Origin: Tethya wilhelma
Taxonomy: Eukaryota; Porifera; Demospongiae; Tethyida; Tethyidae
Assembly: GCA_964030475.1 (NCBI GenBank)
Contig: CAXIPT010000012.1
Location: 110,123-174,122 of the forward strand
Length of the DNA stretch: 64,000 nt
Direction of reading: 5' to 3'
Of the stretch, positions 20,409 to 31,469 are shown in pieces. The translations under genes and the position numbers were made by a program. Position 1 is the stretch's first letter, and the number at the start of each line of letters is the position of its first letter. The notes under the pieces are model-generated. The model saw nothing but the letters and a program-made list of their open reading frames with translations, had not been told where the DNA came from and did no database searches.

Positions 20409-22268
20409 TCACTCTGCTGCCTTAATTTGATTGTCATACAACATACGCCAACTGTCGGGGCTCTGATCAATGGTACAAATGCATCTGCAACAGATTCTAC
20501 AGTTGAACCGCAACTGTAATTTTTGCGCAGAATTAATTTTCCAGCAAGTGGGCCTGTCAGGAAGTAAATGACCCTCGTTAGTGAGTTGTCTCTTTAGAGC
20601 TGTTTTGTGTCCTTTCAGATGACTCTTGGAACACCCATTCAAAGCAGACAAGGCAAGCCAATGAGTTGTTTTCATTGTATATGGTGTTAAACCTGGAAAA
20701 CACAAAGATCCCCGTTTGATTTTGCCAGATATCTAGCATAAATCTCAATGTTTTGGTTGTATTGTTGTGCTTTTACCTTAACTTCTCCCTCTGCATGATG
20801 GACTTGGAACACACTGTTAAACTATATTAGTTAGTTAGAATACTATTTGACTAGCTGTAACCAAAATTTTGTAGGCCTATTGTGCTCAAAACAAAATATC
20901 AGTAGACTTTTGTACGTGGTACTATGTTAAATACTATGATGAGCATACTGAAGGTCCGATATTTCTATCCGTGAACCCTGGGTTGAACTGTCTTTATACA
21001 TACTCAAAATCTATCAGGACAAATTTGGAGCAGTACAGCTAGATATTGCAATGTCACTGTCTGAATATGATCCAACTTCTGGTGTGGTATTAACCTGAAT
21101 CTAATTGATTGTATGTATGCCAATGTTATGGCTTGAATAAGAGATCGTTTGAATTCACTGCATTCTGAGTATTCTTTCCATTTTGATGGGGGTAGCGTAC
21201 TAGGCGTGAATACGTGTTCATGAGTGGAGTTAGAGGTGTGCCATTGATCACGCCGTTCCTGCTCAAACATTATGGGGTTAAAACATTGATGTCTGGGAGC
21301 ATCAAATACAAGACGTATTTCGTTGGCATTGTTTCTGTAATGTGGTACAAAGAATCTGTTGAATAGGAATGTAGCATACTCGGTGATGGTTTTTGTGGTT
21401 CTCATTGCCTTACAATTAATGAGAAACATTCCATCAAAAATTTCTGATTTCCAGTATATTGTCTGTTTAAATATCCATTTGTTCATATCTTTTACCGAAT
21501 TTGTCTTTCCACACTGATTTTACTCCCTTTCTCATGCATCCCTTTTCAACTGCAGATAGATAGAGTATTGCTCCTGTGTAGGGTCATAACTCTGTCCTGT
21601 CTGGTTGCACCAAGATAAACATTGTCTAATGCACTTTGTCACCTGTTTCATCTTGCTGAGTTGTTGGTTGACGACTCGATCGGTTCCCTACTTTTTTGGT
21701 GCCATTGTCTTCAACTTATGCTGCATTACGGGGGGGCATTTGTGCTTGAAGTTTTGACTATGCGAAACTCTACATACGGCTTGAAGTGCTCTTTTCCCAC
21801 TTCTCGAAATGTTAGCATGTCCTTTTGGACTTCAGGGTTTGCTTCTACTTGACTAAATACATTGAGCAGACCACTGTCTATTGTTAGACTACTTGGCAGC
21901 ATTCTGTGTTTCTGCATGGTTTCTATCATTGTTTTAATGTGTTCTTTCTTCATTGCATTAGGTGACAAATCAAACAGTAAAACCTTGAGAACGTTAATTT
22001 TGTTCAGAGGGTTGATTTAAGAGATTTCTATGGGCAGTGATTCGATATCGCATGAACAAAGATGGTAAAACTTAGTTGGTCTTACAACAGCAGCCTTCAT
22101 ATCTTCGTTAATACACATTTCATGTGCTTCATCAATAACAAAACTATAACCCTGTTTCACAGAAATGGATACTGGAGTTTGTTTAACTGCTGCAGTTTTA
22201 ATTGACAAGTAAGTTAGACTTGTCCTTGCATATAGCCTCGTCCCAGGCTCTCTCCTTTGACCTTTCAA
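20409..22268 (-). pseudogene. Decayed copy of the 'FVIDEAHEMCIN' multi-copy family
   Basis: Four minus-strand blocks occur in protein order. 22268-22017 has QGYSFVIDEAHEMCINEDMK and AAVVRPTKF. 21968-21726 has LLNVFSQVEANPEVQKDMLT. 21486-21004 has DGMFLINCKAMRTTKTITEY, ATFLFNRFFVPHYR and IRLVFDAPRHQCFNP. 20705-20409 is a Cys-rich tail block. I recall this arrangement from multi-copy uncharacterised proteins of corals, sponges and other invertebrates; the VFDAPR region looks like a PIN/FEN-type acidic strand, but no function is proven. Frameshifts and stops separate the blocks, and a small foldback (22233-22295) sits near the 5' end. It is probably a mobile-element relic. Confidence 0.5.
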
Positions 22269-22295
22269 GGAGAGAGGGGCCTGGGTACAAGGCTA
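22233..22295. repeat. 63-bp foldback (tagcctcgtcccaggc)
   Basis: The sequence tagcctcgtcccaggctctc folds onto gagaggggcctgggtacaag-gcta over about 28 bases each side. It is a compact palindromic insertion within the family copy above. Confidence 0.75.
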
Positions 22296-23297
22296 GTCTC
22301 TTCATCATTCTGTTGCATAAATAATTGTATCAATCTTGTATATAGTTTCAGAGGCTACACCAAAAGCTTATGATGAAGATTTTCCTCATTCAAGGTACTA
22401 TAATACATACAGTACTAAAATGCAGGACTTTACGACAAATACATTTTCAGTATGCAGGTCAATACTGGTCTCAAGACCGATTGCTGCGTGCCTGGCAGGC
22501 CCAAGACATATATTCATAAAATTTAATGGTAGATTGTATCTCAGAGTTCTAATATTGTAATTCTTTTACTCAAAAATTTCAATGATGCAGGCACCTCACT
22601 GCCAGTTAAATTCAAGCCAAAACCCTTACAAAGCAGACAGAACCAGCTGTTGGAACTTGACTTGTCAAGCAGGCAATATAATTATACACGCAGTAAGAGA
22701 AAACTCAGACTCCCATTCTCTCCTAGTGCCATACAAACTGTATTCATTTACTGCTACACCTACAAATATTGTTAGCTTATTTTTTTCTTACCTTGTATTG
22801 ATTTTGTTTATTTTATTTGCACCATTGTCTCAGTTTATTTTGACTATTTTTAATGAAGATGAAGTATACGAGGTTTATTCAAATGGGCGGGGCTAAAATG
22901 AAAGCTTACCGTCATGGTACTACCAGGGTATAGCCGTATTTTGGGCTGAAACAACGGCACTACCATTTGATCCGTTGCTTCATTCACAGACATGGGAAAG
23001 TAAACTGAGCAGACAGCGCACAGACGGTATCCAACGACGGACTAGACGGTAAAAACACGGAATGAACCACGGTACCGTTTATGTTAGTCCGTATCAAGAG
23101 TCCCATTACTAAATGGACAGTGTCCGTGTATTTGCCAACGGACTTCCCGTATGACATGCCGTTTATGTAGTAAATACGCTAGCAAACGGTATCCGTTTAA
23201 CCAACATGTTTTTCCTGTGACAAATGGCATATAAAGATCTTACTTGTGCCATTGAGTGCTTTGAATTTCACCTTGCATTGGATGGGTCATCAAACAG
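22296..23297. other. No firm gene; possible diverged repeat at 22975-23220
   Basis: Two short plus frames (22336-22560, 22582-22896) lack domains. The ccgt/acgg-rich block 22975-23220 resembles 11110-11370. Nothing else is recognised. Confidence 0.35.
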
Positions 23298-24058
23298 ATA
23301 TCTGAGCTGAATGAGGATGTGACTGCTAGAGATGGGGGTATCCTGGCAAGTATCAAAGCAACCATTGCACCTTGCTTTCCAGGTGCTCCACGTTAACTAC
23401 AAGGGTGGTCTGTGGCTGTCTACTTCACCAAGAAGGTAGATAACATATTTGAATGGTGTAGTGTAGTGACCACATCATATATCGGTCTGGTCAATCTGGG
23501 CTTGATATCCAAAACCTTAAGTCCTACCTTCTTCTTAGCAAAATGTGCCCACACTGCTTTATTTACTCTGTTGTGGTAAATTCTGTGTAATGTGTAGCTT
23601 CTGGAAACTTGTGGTCGAGATGACAAAGAGCTCTACCAGTTTGTTGAGGAGAAAGTGTGTGGGGTATATTCTTTTCTCCATGTTCACCACAACAAAGCAC
23701 TGTCAGGGAGTAATGATTTGGAACAGGGATTGTCTGACATCATTGTGGAATCAACCCTGGCTAAAATCTTATCACTTAAAGACTCTAAATCACTAAAAGA
23801 GGTATAGCACATCCAAACATTCATAATTGACAGATGTGTGTGCACATTTTCTCTTGTATGTTAAGGTTTTATGAGGGCTGATACTACAAAGGGAAGCCTG
23901 TGCTGGCCGTATATTTAAGAGATGTTGAAGAGCATCTATCGTATTCAATCGAAGTAGTCAATGATGCTCTTTCTTCCAAGCCTGGTCTGGGTGTTCCTTC
24001 ATCTGCAGGACACATTCGGGAGTTCTTGCTCCCTTGTGCTCTTGATCATGATTTATGA
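23298..24058 (+). pseudogene. Three-exon unknown gene with two in-frame stops
   Basis: Exon 23298-23435 follows ...caaacag and reads ISELNEDVTARDGGILASIK, has a TAA (after PGAPR), continues LQGWSVAVYFTKK and meets donor gtagat. Exon 23598-23801 follows tgtgtag, is exactly 68 codons (LLETCGRDDKELYQFVEEKV ... DSKSLKE) and ends at gtatag. The last part, to TGA at 24056-24058, reads YYKGKPVLAVYLRDVEEHLS and ends REFLLPCALDHDL. A TGA precedes YYKG unless the acceptor is at 23896. Phases agree (0/0). Polyadenylation signals follow at once. I do not recognise the family. Either a recently dead gene or one with sequencing errors at two codons. Confidence 0.5.
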
Positions 24059-24061
24059 CTT

Positions 24062-24076
24062 AATAAACAGAATAAA
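24062..24076 (+). terminator. Polyadenylation signals (two AATAAA)
   Basis: AATAAA at 24062-24067 and again at 24071-24076, within 20 bases of the stop codon of the preceding gene. Confidence 0.5.
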
Positions 24077-24362
24077 ACACCAACAACAAGCACAATAAAA
24101 AAAAGTGAATAAAAAAAGGAATAAAACTTGTGAAGCTTGAAAAAAAAAGTTATGGAATAAAGCCTATCATAACTCTATGACAAGTATATGTATAGTTGTG
24201 AAAACTATAGGTGTATGCTGCAATATTGAGTCTTACACAATTTCAAGGTACATGTATAGTTCAATCTTTCAATGATATGTCACTAAGAGTGAGTCCTGCA
24301 TTTTGCTTAAGTACTACTAGATCATTACCAAGTAGCTCCTTTCCAAAGTGAATGAGGGCATT

Positions 24363-25288
24363 TCATAGTGGCATAGGTTTTAGTCCAAGTAAGTCTATCT
24401 GTTCAAACAGGATGTCTTTGGTTGGCTTTTTTTCGCCAATTTCCTTCAAATACCCCCTCCTAATCACTGCATAATCATCATCCTAGATTTACTTCACCAA
24501 TCTGAAGGGAAATACAACAAATTAGCTAATTGTAAAAATGTATATCACTTCACAATCTGCATGAGATCCACGAACACTTACCAATCCTAAATCGAATTGC
24601 ACCTCTTTTAGTTTGTGGATGTTGGATGCTCTCTGACGCTCATAATCCGATCTGCTATCAAACTACTGTAGAAAAGAATTTCATGAACCAACATGTACAC
24701 CCCCTCCCCCCCCCAAATCACTATAGACAGTCTGGATGTTAATTTATGATGTATATACCTCTGGCTCTTCAAATTCCTGATCCACATTAATCTCATCATT
24801 AGTTAAAACTTCTTTTGTAACTTCTTTGCTTATTTGGAAGGTTTCTCTGTTTGAGAAACAATAGACAAAAGATACATGTCAATAGCTAGACTAGTTCTAC
24901 TAAAATTATGACTTTTAAAAGCATACACAATGCCGTAAGTTGTTAAAAATTGATGAACCTAAATACCATAGCTCTTATCTATTGTGAATTTAATATAACC
25001 ACCGATTAGAAATTATTATGTACTGCACGTCCAAGAGGGCGCTTGGAGGTTATACGAGAAGAGGAGTGTTGTGTGGAGTAAAATTTCTTATTAGTTATTA
25101 CATAATCAACAACTGTGCCACAGTCCTATAATAAAACAAAGAGTGCATGATAAAGTTCACAATACTGTATGAAACCAAAAGGTACAGTATATTATTAGTG
25201 TGGTTACCTGACTAGTATTGTGAAGAGTGTTTTCTTTTCCACAGTTGACTTCGTGATTATTAGCTGCTACTGGGAAGTCTTTACCATC
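24363..25288 (-). CDS. Five-exon 3' part of an unknown acidic protein
   Basis: Minus-strand exons 25288-25208, 25125-25056, 24844-24759, 24662-24582 and 24482-24363 join in frame with GT-AG ends (donors gtaacc, gtataa, gtatat, gtaagt). They encode DGKDFPVAANNHEVNCGKEN, DCGTVVDYVITNKKFYSTQH, SKEVTKEVLTNDEINVDQEF, FDSRSDYERQRASNIHKLKE and DDDYAVIRRGYLKEIGEKKP, ending LGLKPMPL and a stop. The second junction is the least certain because of alternative acceptors (cag or cagag). Exon four has a double acceptor (cagtag). No start codon is in these exons, so upstream exons are needed; 25419-26052 lies next in the right order but appears to end in a stop. No domain is recognised. The product is charged, likely soluble. 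Confidence 0.5.
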
Positions 25289-25315
25289 CTAAAGCATAAA
25301 GCATACATAAGAATA

Positions 25316-25318
25316 TCA

Positions 25319-25363
<45 letters not shown>
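25316..25363. repeat. (CA)n microsatellite
   Basis: An uninterrupted run of about 24 CA dinucleotides. It marks the left end of the tandem duplication; the second copy resumes at (CA)n right after the gap at 26414. Confidence 0.9.
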
Positions 25364-25368
<5 letters not shown>

Positions 25369-26413
25369 AAAATTAATGTTAAAATGATATTCCATGATAA
25401 CTATGTTATTTTACCTTTTTAGGTCTTTCTCCGAATTTCATTTAGAACATGCCTGACATGATCTGAATCCTTTGTAGCACCAATTGTCACTTTTCCTGCA
25501 TTGTTTTCCATAACAAAAACTCTGAACCACTTTTGAACTGCTAGGTCGTCAGCTATTTGATCCCGAATGAGACAGTTTTTCTTTGCTTGTTCTTGTGTTG
25601 TGCCTTCACACTTGCTTACTCCACCACTTCCATGAAACTGAAATTGTAACCATTATAATAGTGATTGTAATTGTACATTCCAACAAATTAAAAGGAGCAT
25701 AGAGGACAAAACAACACCCAGACAACACACCATTTTAGCACCAATGAAGAGATTAACATAGTCAAAACATCAGGCTAAATGTGCTTTGAAATCAGAATGA
25801 GAACGAATATATAGCTACAGTGAGCTATACAGGAAGACAAAAATTATAAAATATCGAACTATTGTAAATTTTTATACCTGTTTCTTGTGAACTATTCTTC
25901 TAACTTCAGTGTTCATCTTGCTCCAATGAAATATGGCTGTGCGAGCAACAGCTGACTGTTTTGCCAATTCCCTGACTTTAGACATCTTGAGATCAGCCCC
26001 TAGATCTATTTCTTCACTTGACGCAGTCACTACAGGTAGCTCACTTTTGATTCTCAACAGAGAAGGAACTGGAAAAAAAAAATAATGGTAATAATTTACT
26101 GTTCATGCCGGCTTCCATTGCACAAAGTGGCAGCTGGTGAGCATGTACCCACAGCGGGTTGTTATCATTCAAGATCTGTTGGCACATCCACCTGATTGGT
26201 TACCCAGTATATCCGTTCCCCTTCAGAAGGCCACCAGCTGCCCTTGGGAGGAAGAAAAACCATCTAACACCTTGACTAGTCTGTGATTACCAGTGACTGG
26301 GTTGATGTAGGAAAGTATGGAAGCCTTTTGTCCCAAAATGTGCTGTAGCGATGAAACTAGAAACTTTTCATCATCTTCACACTCGAATTCGAACTTCATT
26401 TCTCCGTCTACTG
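25353..26413. repeat. Tandem duplication, proximal copy (~1.06 kb)
   Basis: From cacaccaaaattaatg to ttctccgtctactg this matches 26415-27490 almost base for base, with scattered substitutions and small deletions. It ends at the gap. Confidence 0.85.
25419..26052 (-). CDS. Two-exon gene part, unknown (proximal, intact copy)
   Basis: Exon 26052-25878 reads IKSELPVVTASSEEIDLGAD, then MSKVRELAKQSAVARTAIFH and VRRIVHKKQ, with donor gtataa. Exon 25637-25419 follows aatttcag and reads FHGSGGVSKCEGTTQEQAKK, NCLIRDQIADDLAVQKWFRV, FVMENNAGKVTIGATKDSDH and ends NEIRRKT and TAA. The phases fit (2 then 0). A donor-like AAAG|gtaaaa right after the stop leaves open that the stop is a mutation and that the gene continued into 25288. 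I do not recognise the domain. Frame is open in this copy but broken in the distal duplicate. Confidence 0.5.
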
Positions 26414-26414
26414 N
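26414..26414. other. Assembly gap between the two duplicate copies
   Basis: Left neighbour is the end of one duplicate, right neighbour the (CA)n start of the other. Confidence 0.75.
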
Positions 26415-27490
26415 CACACACACACACCAAAATTAATGTTAAAATGATATTCCATGATAACTATGTTATTTTACCTTTTTAGGTCTTTCTCCGAATTTCA
26501 TTTAGAACATGCCTGACATGATCTGAATCCTTTGTAGCACCAATTGTCACTTTTTCTGCATTGTTTTCCATAACAAAAACTCTGAACCACTTTTGAACTG
26601 CTAGGTCATCAGCTATTTGATCCCGAATGAGACAGTTTTTCTTTGTGTTGTGCCTTCACACTTGCTTAGTCCACCACTTCCATTAACTGAAATTGTAACC
26701 ATTATAATAGTAATTGTAATTGTACATTCCAACAAATTAAAAGGAGCATAGAGGACAAAACAACACCCAGACAACACACCATTTTAGCACCAATGAAGAG
26801 ATTAACATAGTCAAAACATCAGGCTAAATGTGCTTTGAAATCAGAATGAGAACGAATATATAGCTACAGTGAGCTATACAGGAAGACAAAAATGATAAAA
26901 TATCGAACTATTGTAAATTTTTATACCTGTCTCTTGTGAACTATTCTTCTAACTTCAGTGTTCATCTTGTTCCAATGAAATATGGCTGTGCGAGCAACAG
27001 CTGACTGTTTTGCCAATTCCCTGACTTTAGACATCTTGAGATCAGCCCCTAGATCTATTTCTTCACTTGACGCAGTCACTACAGGTAGCTCACTTTTGAT
27101 TCTCAATGGAGAAGGAACTGGAAAAAAAATAATGGTAATAATTTACTGTTCAGGCCTCATATGCCGGCTTCTACCTTATACCATTGCACGAAGTGGCAGC
27201 TGGTGAGCATGTACCCACAGCGGGTTGTTATCTCTGAAACCATTCAAGATCTGTTGGCACATCCACCTGATTGGTTACCCAGTATATCCGTTCCCCTTCA
27301 GAAGGCCACCAGCCGCCCTTGGGAGGGAGAAAAACACCATCTAACACCTTGACTAGTCTGTGATTACCAGTGACTGGGTTGATGTAGGAAAGTATGGAAG
27401 CCTTTTGTCCCAAAATGTGCTGTAGCGATGAAACTAGAAACTTTTCATCATCTTCACACTCGAATTCGAACTTCATTTCTCCGTCTACTG
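26415..27490. repeat. Tandem duplication, distal copy
   Basis: Second copy of 25353-26413. Its differences include a ~10-bp loss in acaacacaagaacaagc, an extra caggcctcatatgccggctt segment, and 9 extra bases near 27235. Confidence 0.85.
26479..27101 (-). pseudogene. Frameshifted duplicate of the 25419-26052 exons
   Basis: Exon 27101-26927 keeps its frame (LKMSKVRELAKQSAVARTAI) with two changes (N for S in FHWNK, R for K in HKRQ). The second exon starts ttaatggaagtgg where the proximal copy has tttcatggaagtgg, losing one base, and lacks about 10 bases further on. It therefore cannot give the same protein. Confidence 0.6.
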
Positions 27491-27605
27491 ATACAAGAAT
27501 GTAATCCATGACGACAAAACAGTTGTGCTTCTCTCTAGCTCTCCTAGGACGTTTCGTTTTTTTTTTCACAAGTTCTGATCTGATGTGTAACACGTCAATG
27601 TGCAT
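27228..27605 (-). CDS. 125-residue protein or first exon, unknown
   Basis: An ATG at 27605 opens MHIDVLHIRSELVKKKTKRP, a lysine-rich start, followed by VSVDGEMKFEFECEDDEKFL, VSSLQHILGQKASILSYINP and GGWWPSEGERIYWVTNQ, to a stop at 27228. The middle looks like a small beta-rich domain of the ubiquitin/PB1 size, but I cannot name it. It lies directly upstream of the duplicated exons on the same strand and is probably the first exon of that gene. The proximal duplicate holds only its 3' half, with a one-base change of frame near 26250. Confidence 0.45.
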   Translation of the reverse strand: MHIDVLHIRSELVKKKTKRPRRAREKHNCFVVMDYILVSVDGEMKFEFECEDDEKFLVSSLQHILGQKASILSYINPVTGNHRLVKVLDGVFLPPKGGWWPSEGERIYWVTNQVDVPTDLEWFQR

Positions 27606-27609
27606 GCGC

Positions 27610-28166
27610 TTTAGTCCTCGACAACACGGTCACATGATCGAATTTGAATTCAATAGTACAGTTATGCATATCGCATCATGGTGTCTCTACTACATGTTGA
27701 ATGAGCCTGTCTTCATGGAATATGAGTTGGTGAGTACGAGCAAGCCTATAATAATTGTTACTTAGATCTATCAGCAACTATTCTAGACTAATTTGTACCT
27801 AGCTGATCTAATCGTGCCAATTGCCTGCCTGTTATATACCAAAATGGAAGAACTTTATTGAACCAGTATAATATCCAGAACCCTCCCCACTACCCCATAA
27901 GTCCTATCTCAATCCCTGAAAAGTTTAATAGATCTACCTAAATAATTATGGTAGACCAAGTTTAGGTGTTAAATCTGGTGTGCATCAAATAGAAACTAAC
28001 TATACATCTATCCTGTATGTACATGTGTATGTGTCAAAATTATTCTCACACAAAATAGTACATGTAGCAATATATTTTTGATGATAGTAATGCTGTTTTT
28101 TGTCAGGTATTACAATGGAACCTTTGAGAAAACGTGTGCTGCTGTCTGTCTTCTGCCCCTTAAGCA
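27610..28166. other. Intergenic, nothing recognised
   Basis: Likely contains the promoter of the minus-strand gene starting at 27605. No clear motif. AT-rich. Confidence 0.35.
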
Positions 28167-28589
28167 ATGGCCGTGAGTGAAACAGTTGAAAGTCACATGA
28201 ACAGCCTGTATGATCTACAATTCAGTGTACCACCCAATGAAACCTCTGAAACACTCTCTTCAGCCAATGAAACCTCTGAAACACTTGAATCAGCCACTTA
28301 TGGTTCAGCGTGCTTGTGTGCTTATCCACTAAGGTCGATAGATAGGAAGGTGATTATATATCCTTCAGGAGTTAGAAATACCTATCTCACTATTGATTTA
28401 GACCCAGTAATCACTCTAACCCCAGTTGTAATTCCATATTATCCAAAGCCAAGTAAGATTGTGAACCATACAGAATGTCAACGATTTTCGTATGTGTTCG
28501 TAAAAAGTGTGAGTGACATGACCTTCAAGGTTACATTCTTAAGAAAATCCGTGGCACTCCAACATGCTACAAAATATCAGAAGAACTAA
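28167..28589 (+). CDS. Hypothetical 140-residue frame
   Basis: The frame starts MAVSETVESHMNSLYDLQFS, has a tandem NETSETL repeat (residues 24-40), then a mixed segment (YLTIDLDPVITLTPVVIPYY) and ends HATKYQKN. An acceptor-like tttttgtcag lies 60 bases upstream. The frame is long for such AT-rich DNA, but no family is recognised. Confidence 0.3.
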   Translation: MAVSETVESHMNSLYDLQFSVPPNETSETLSSANETSETLESATYGSACLCAYPLRSIDRKVIIYPSGVRNTYLTIDLDPVITLTPVVIPYYPKPSKIVNHTECQRFSYVFVKSVSDMTFKVTFLRKSVALQHATKYQKN

Positions 28590-29825
28590 GTCTCTTCTTT
28601 TGTAAAAGATTTATTATCTGAAGCTCTCTTTTATTGTGTAAATGCTAGTTTTTATTACTTGACTTCTTAGCTTCACTTGTGTACGAGTACACTTGTTTGT
28701 GCATAGTCTATGGTTTTATGAGACAGTCTTGATTAATGACGTCAAGGCAAATTTAAAGGTGTCAGCACGCACCCTAATCTGCAACCACAGTTGTTTAATG
28801 CTACCTCATCACAACTTTACTCTTGGACCTAATTGCTGAGCTATATTCAAACAAACCTCCAGCAAGCTGAATAGCATTTTAAGAGCTAGAGGCATCTATT
28901 TGTCACGGTACCGGTGTCATCAGCTGCAGAGTTTCATCAAGTCTTGCCAGTAAACATAAACTATTGTCAATTTTTTTTCATGCATGCAGTTAATTGCAAG
29001 TACCACTTATTAATACATACTATAGCCAAATGCCTCTCTCTGTATGAAGCTGATGTTCTATGTGATCGTGACTACACTGCTATTTCCAGTGAATGCAGTT
29101 CGAAGTATTTTTGAAAGTTCATGCACTCTCTTTTCTGATAGCAATACAGTTATATGGTGTGAAATGTTTCACTACAATAGGGTTACCCAAAGATAGCTTC
29201 ATAAGAAGAGTTCCAGTAAAGTAGTGAAACATCCACATGAAGTAAAATTTAGATGTATGTAACTGATCGACGATCATGAGAAACCATCTGTTTCATACAA
29301 TTGAGTTATCACATGTAGCTATTAATACTGTGTTATGACTTAACTATAGCATCAATCTGCTTATATTGATAATGAAATTCAATTCAAACAATCAATCAAA
29401 AAAAATCATGATTTATCCAAATTAAGAACATTATTCTAAATATGTCACATCCACTGTTTGTTGTCTTACATAGTAGTATGAAGTGTGCATGTATGTACAC
29501 TTGCTTATGAATCCAAATCACCTTTAGATCATAGTTGTCACTATTACTGTAATTTGATTGGTCAGTTACAGGTACTCTATATCTCATAGAGACCTGTAAT
29601 TCTCCTATAGAGTACTTATACATATATTTATGTGTAGGTTGTTGTACTGTTGCAGAATATCCCCTTAGGCTAGATCATATAGTCTGCATGCATACAATTA
29701 TAATAATTTTAATTTTTATAATAATTTTAAACACATTATAATTATAATAAAATTAGTAATAATTGTGAAGACATATATTATAATATCAAGCCCAACAAGA
29801 ATTATACAAAACACAATAATAAATT
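28590..29825. other. No gene recognised
   Basis: Very AT-rich, with a run of (aattataataatttt) low complexity at 29690-29770. Several sub-75-codon frames have no support. Confidence 0.45.
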
Positions 29826-31067
29826 TTAGGTATGGTAATTATTAATAGTGACTGTACATGAGTCAAAATTAAACAGAGGAGGAGATTTGATGCTCTGAAA
29901 TACAGACAGCTGGTTATGTTCAGTTTGAGTAAGTTCGAGGCTTAGATGCTGAGCTTGATGAAACAGTTGATGGACAAACTGCTCTTGAAGAACTGTTAGT
30001 TTTCTTTGGTTGCATGTTGAGTATATCAGATAATTGTTTCTTTTGAGAGGCACAAGTTCGTTTGTACCTTTTCACAAATGCGAGCAACTGTACCTTGCAG
30101 TACGTTATGACCGATTGGTTTTGCTGAGAACCAACAGTTTTATGTGTATTGTTTTAAGGGATGGAAATAAAAAGCATCTTTTTGTCGATCTTGAGGAAGC
30201 AGTGACTGATATAACTTAAACAACCGTACAAAACATCGATCAGGATTAGACGGATTATTGTGATGCTGAACAACCTTTGGTTTTTGTTTCCGACCCTTAA
30301 GTCCACCTTGTCTGTTTTTTGAAATGTCCTCCGTATACTCAAGATATGGGCATTGCCCTGGCCTTTCAACTACCTGGATTTGACAGGGATCAGATCTTAA
30401 TTGTCGATGCTCACTGCCACTTCTAAGAGAGAAGTACAGTCCATTCATTACAATCATTGTATCTACTAGCACTTGTGGGCTAGACGAACCGAGGAAACCC
30501 TGCTGCCATAGCAATTCCTCTTCATCTTCGGTAAGAGGTTCAGCCTTTTTGTTTCAGGTACCATGACTTAACTTCTGCAAACGCTTCATTTCCGAGTCAA
30601 GACAGACCATAAAGTCAGCAAATTCCCTGTCATTGAATAGGTCAATGGCAGGTTTTCCGTTCCATCAAATGTATCTCTGCAGTCCGCTCACTATGTGATA
30701 AAGTGAATTAGGAGGAAACTCCGATCCATTACGTTTTCGTACTTCAAAGATGAAATTTGATAGATGGCTAGCCAGTTTAGTTGAAGACAATTCAACTTTA
30801 GGAGGAATTTTATCTCCAAACACGGTAAGACGGTGCTGACACTCCAATACTTGGTGTCTTTATATGTTTTGTTTGGAATTGCACTTCGTTTAGAATTTGC
30901 TATTTCACTTTCAGATTTTGGAGCGGCAAAAAAAAATGCTTAGTAGTCTTGACTCTGGATCCTTTTGAATTTCTCTTCATAGGCAAGACCTGGTCAGTGT
31001 CCAATTCTTGTCTTTTAACTTTTTGCATTAGCTCAGAGTCTTTCTCGTATTCTTTTGTAGCTGCCAT
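29826..31067 (-). pseudogene. DUF3504 / Crypton-like protein lacking its catalytic C-terminus
   Basis: Minus-strand blocks in order. There is a possible start at 31067 (MAATKEYEKDSELMQKVKRQ). Near 30840-30900 is RSAIPNKTYKDTKYWSVST. 30847-30665 has HLSNFIFEVRKRNGSEFPPN and LYHIVSGLQRYI. 30514-30140 has LLWQQGFLGSSSPQVLVDT-like text, NGLYFSLRSGSEHRQLR, then SKNRQGGLKGRKQKPK. 30053-29826 gives the typical tail FNFDSCTVTINNY. These are the N-terminal helices and the first catalytic arm of the DUF3504 recombinase family. The SLRAT, GHRS and nucleophile-Tyr blocks expected between 30140 and 30053 are absent. Frame changes occur near 30900, 30660 and 30140. It is a different copy from the one at 98-740. 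Confidence 0.7.
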
Positions 31068-31469
31068 TAGGATAGCATCCTATTCTGCTTCTCTGTAGTC
31101 GAGCCGAGCGTAGTAGGAGGAGGGTCTAGGCTCGCTAGACTAGCTTCTCTGTTACAAGCTCCGCTGCAAATGGACTCTAGTTCAGAGTCATTTGGCTTTG
31201 CTTGGTTGTCAGAAGTTTTATCTATGGTACAAGTAAGCTATTGCATTATATCGTCGGAGACAAACAAGCCAAGGTCAGTCATTCACGGTTGCTCAAGGTT
31301 TCTAGTAACTCTTCCATTGTTCTTTTCAGCTTTACTACTTTGGTAACTAACCGTTGCTATTCAACACATGCGCTGCTTAGTTGGCCGCTTAGTTGCTATG
31401 ATCTAAACTTGTTAGACACTGTTTTGGCGGTCAAACCTCCAAAACAGTGTCTAACCTCAATTTAGTTAA

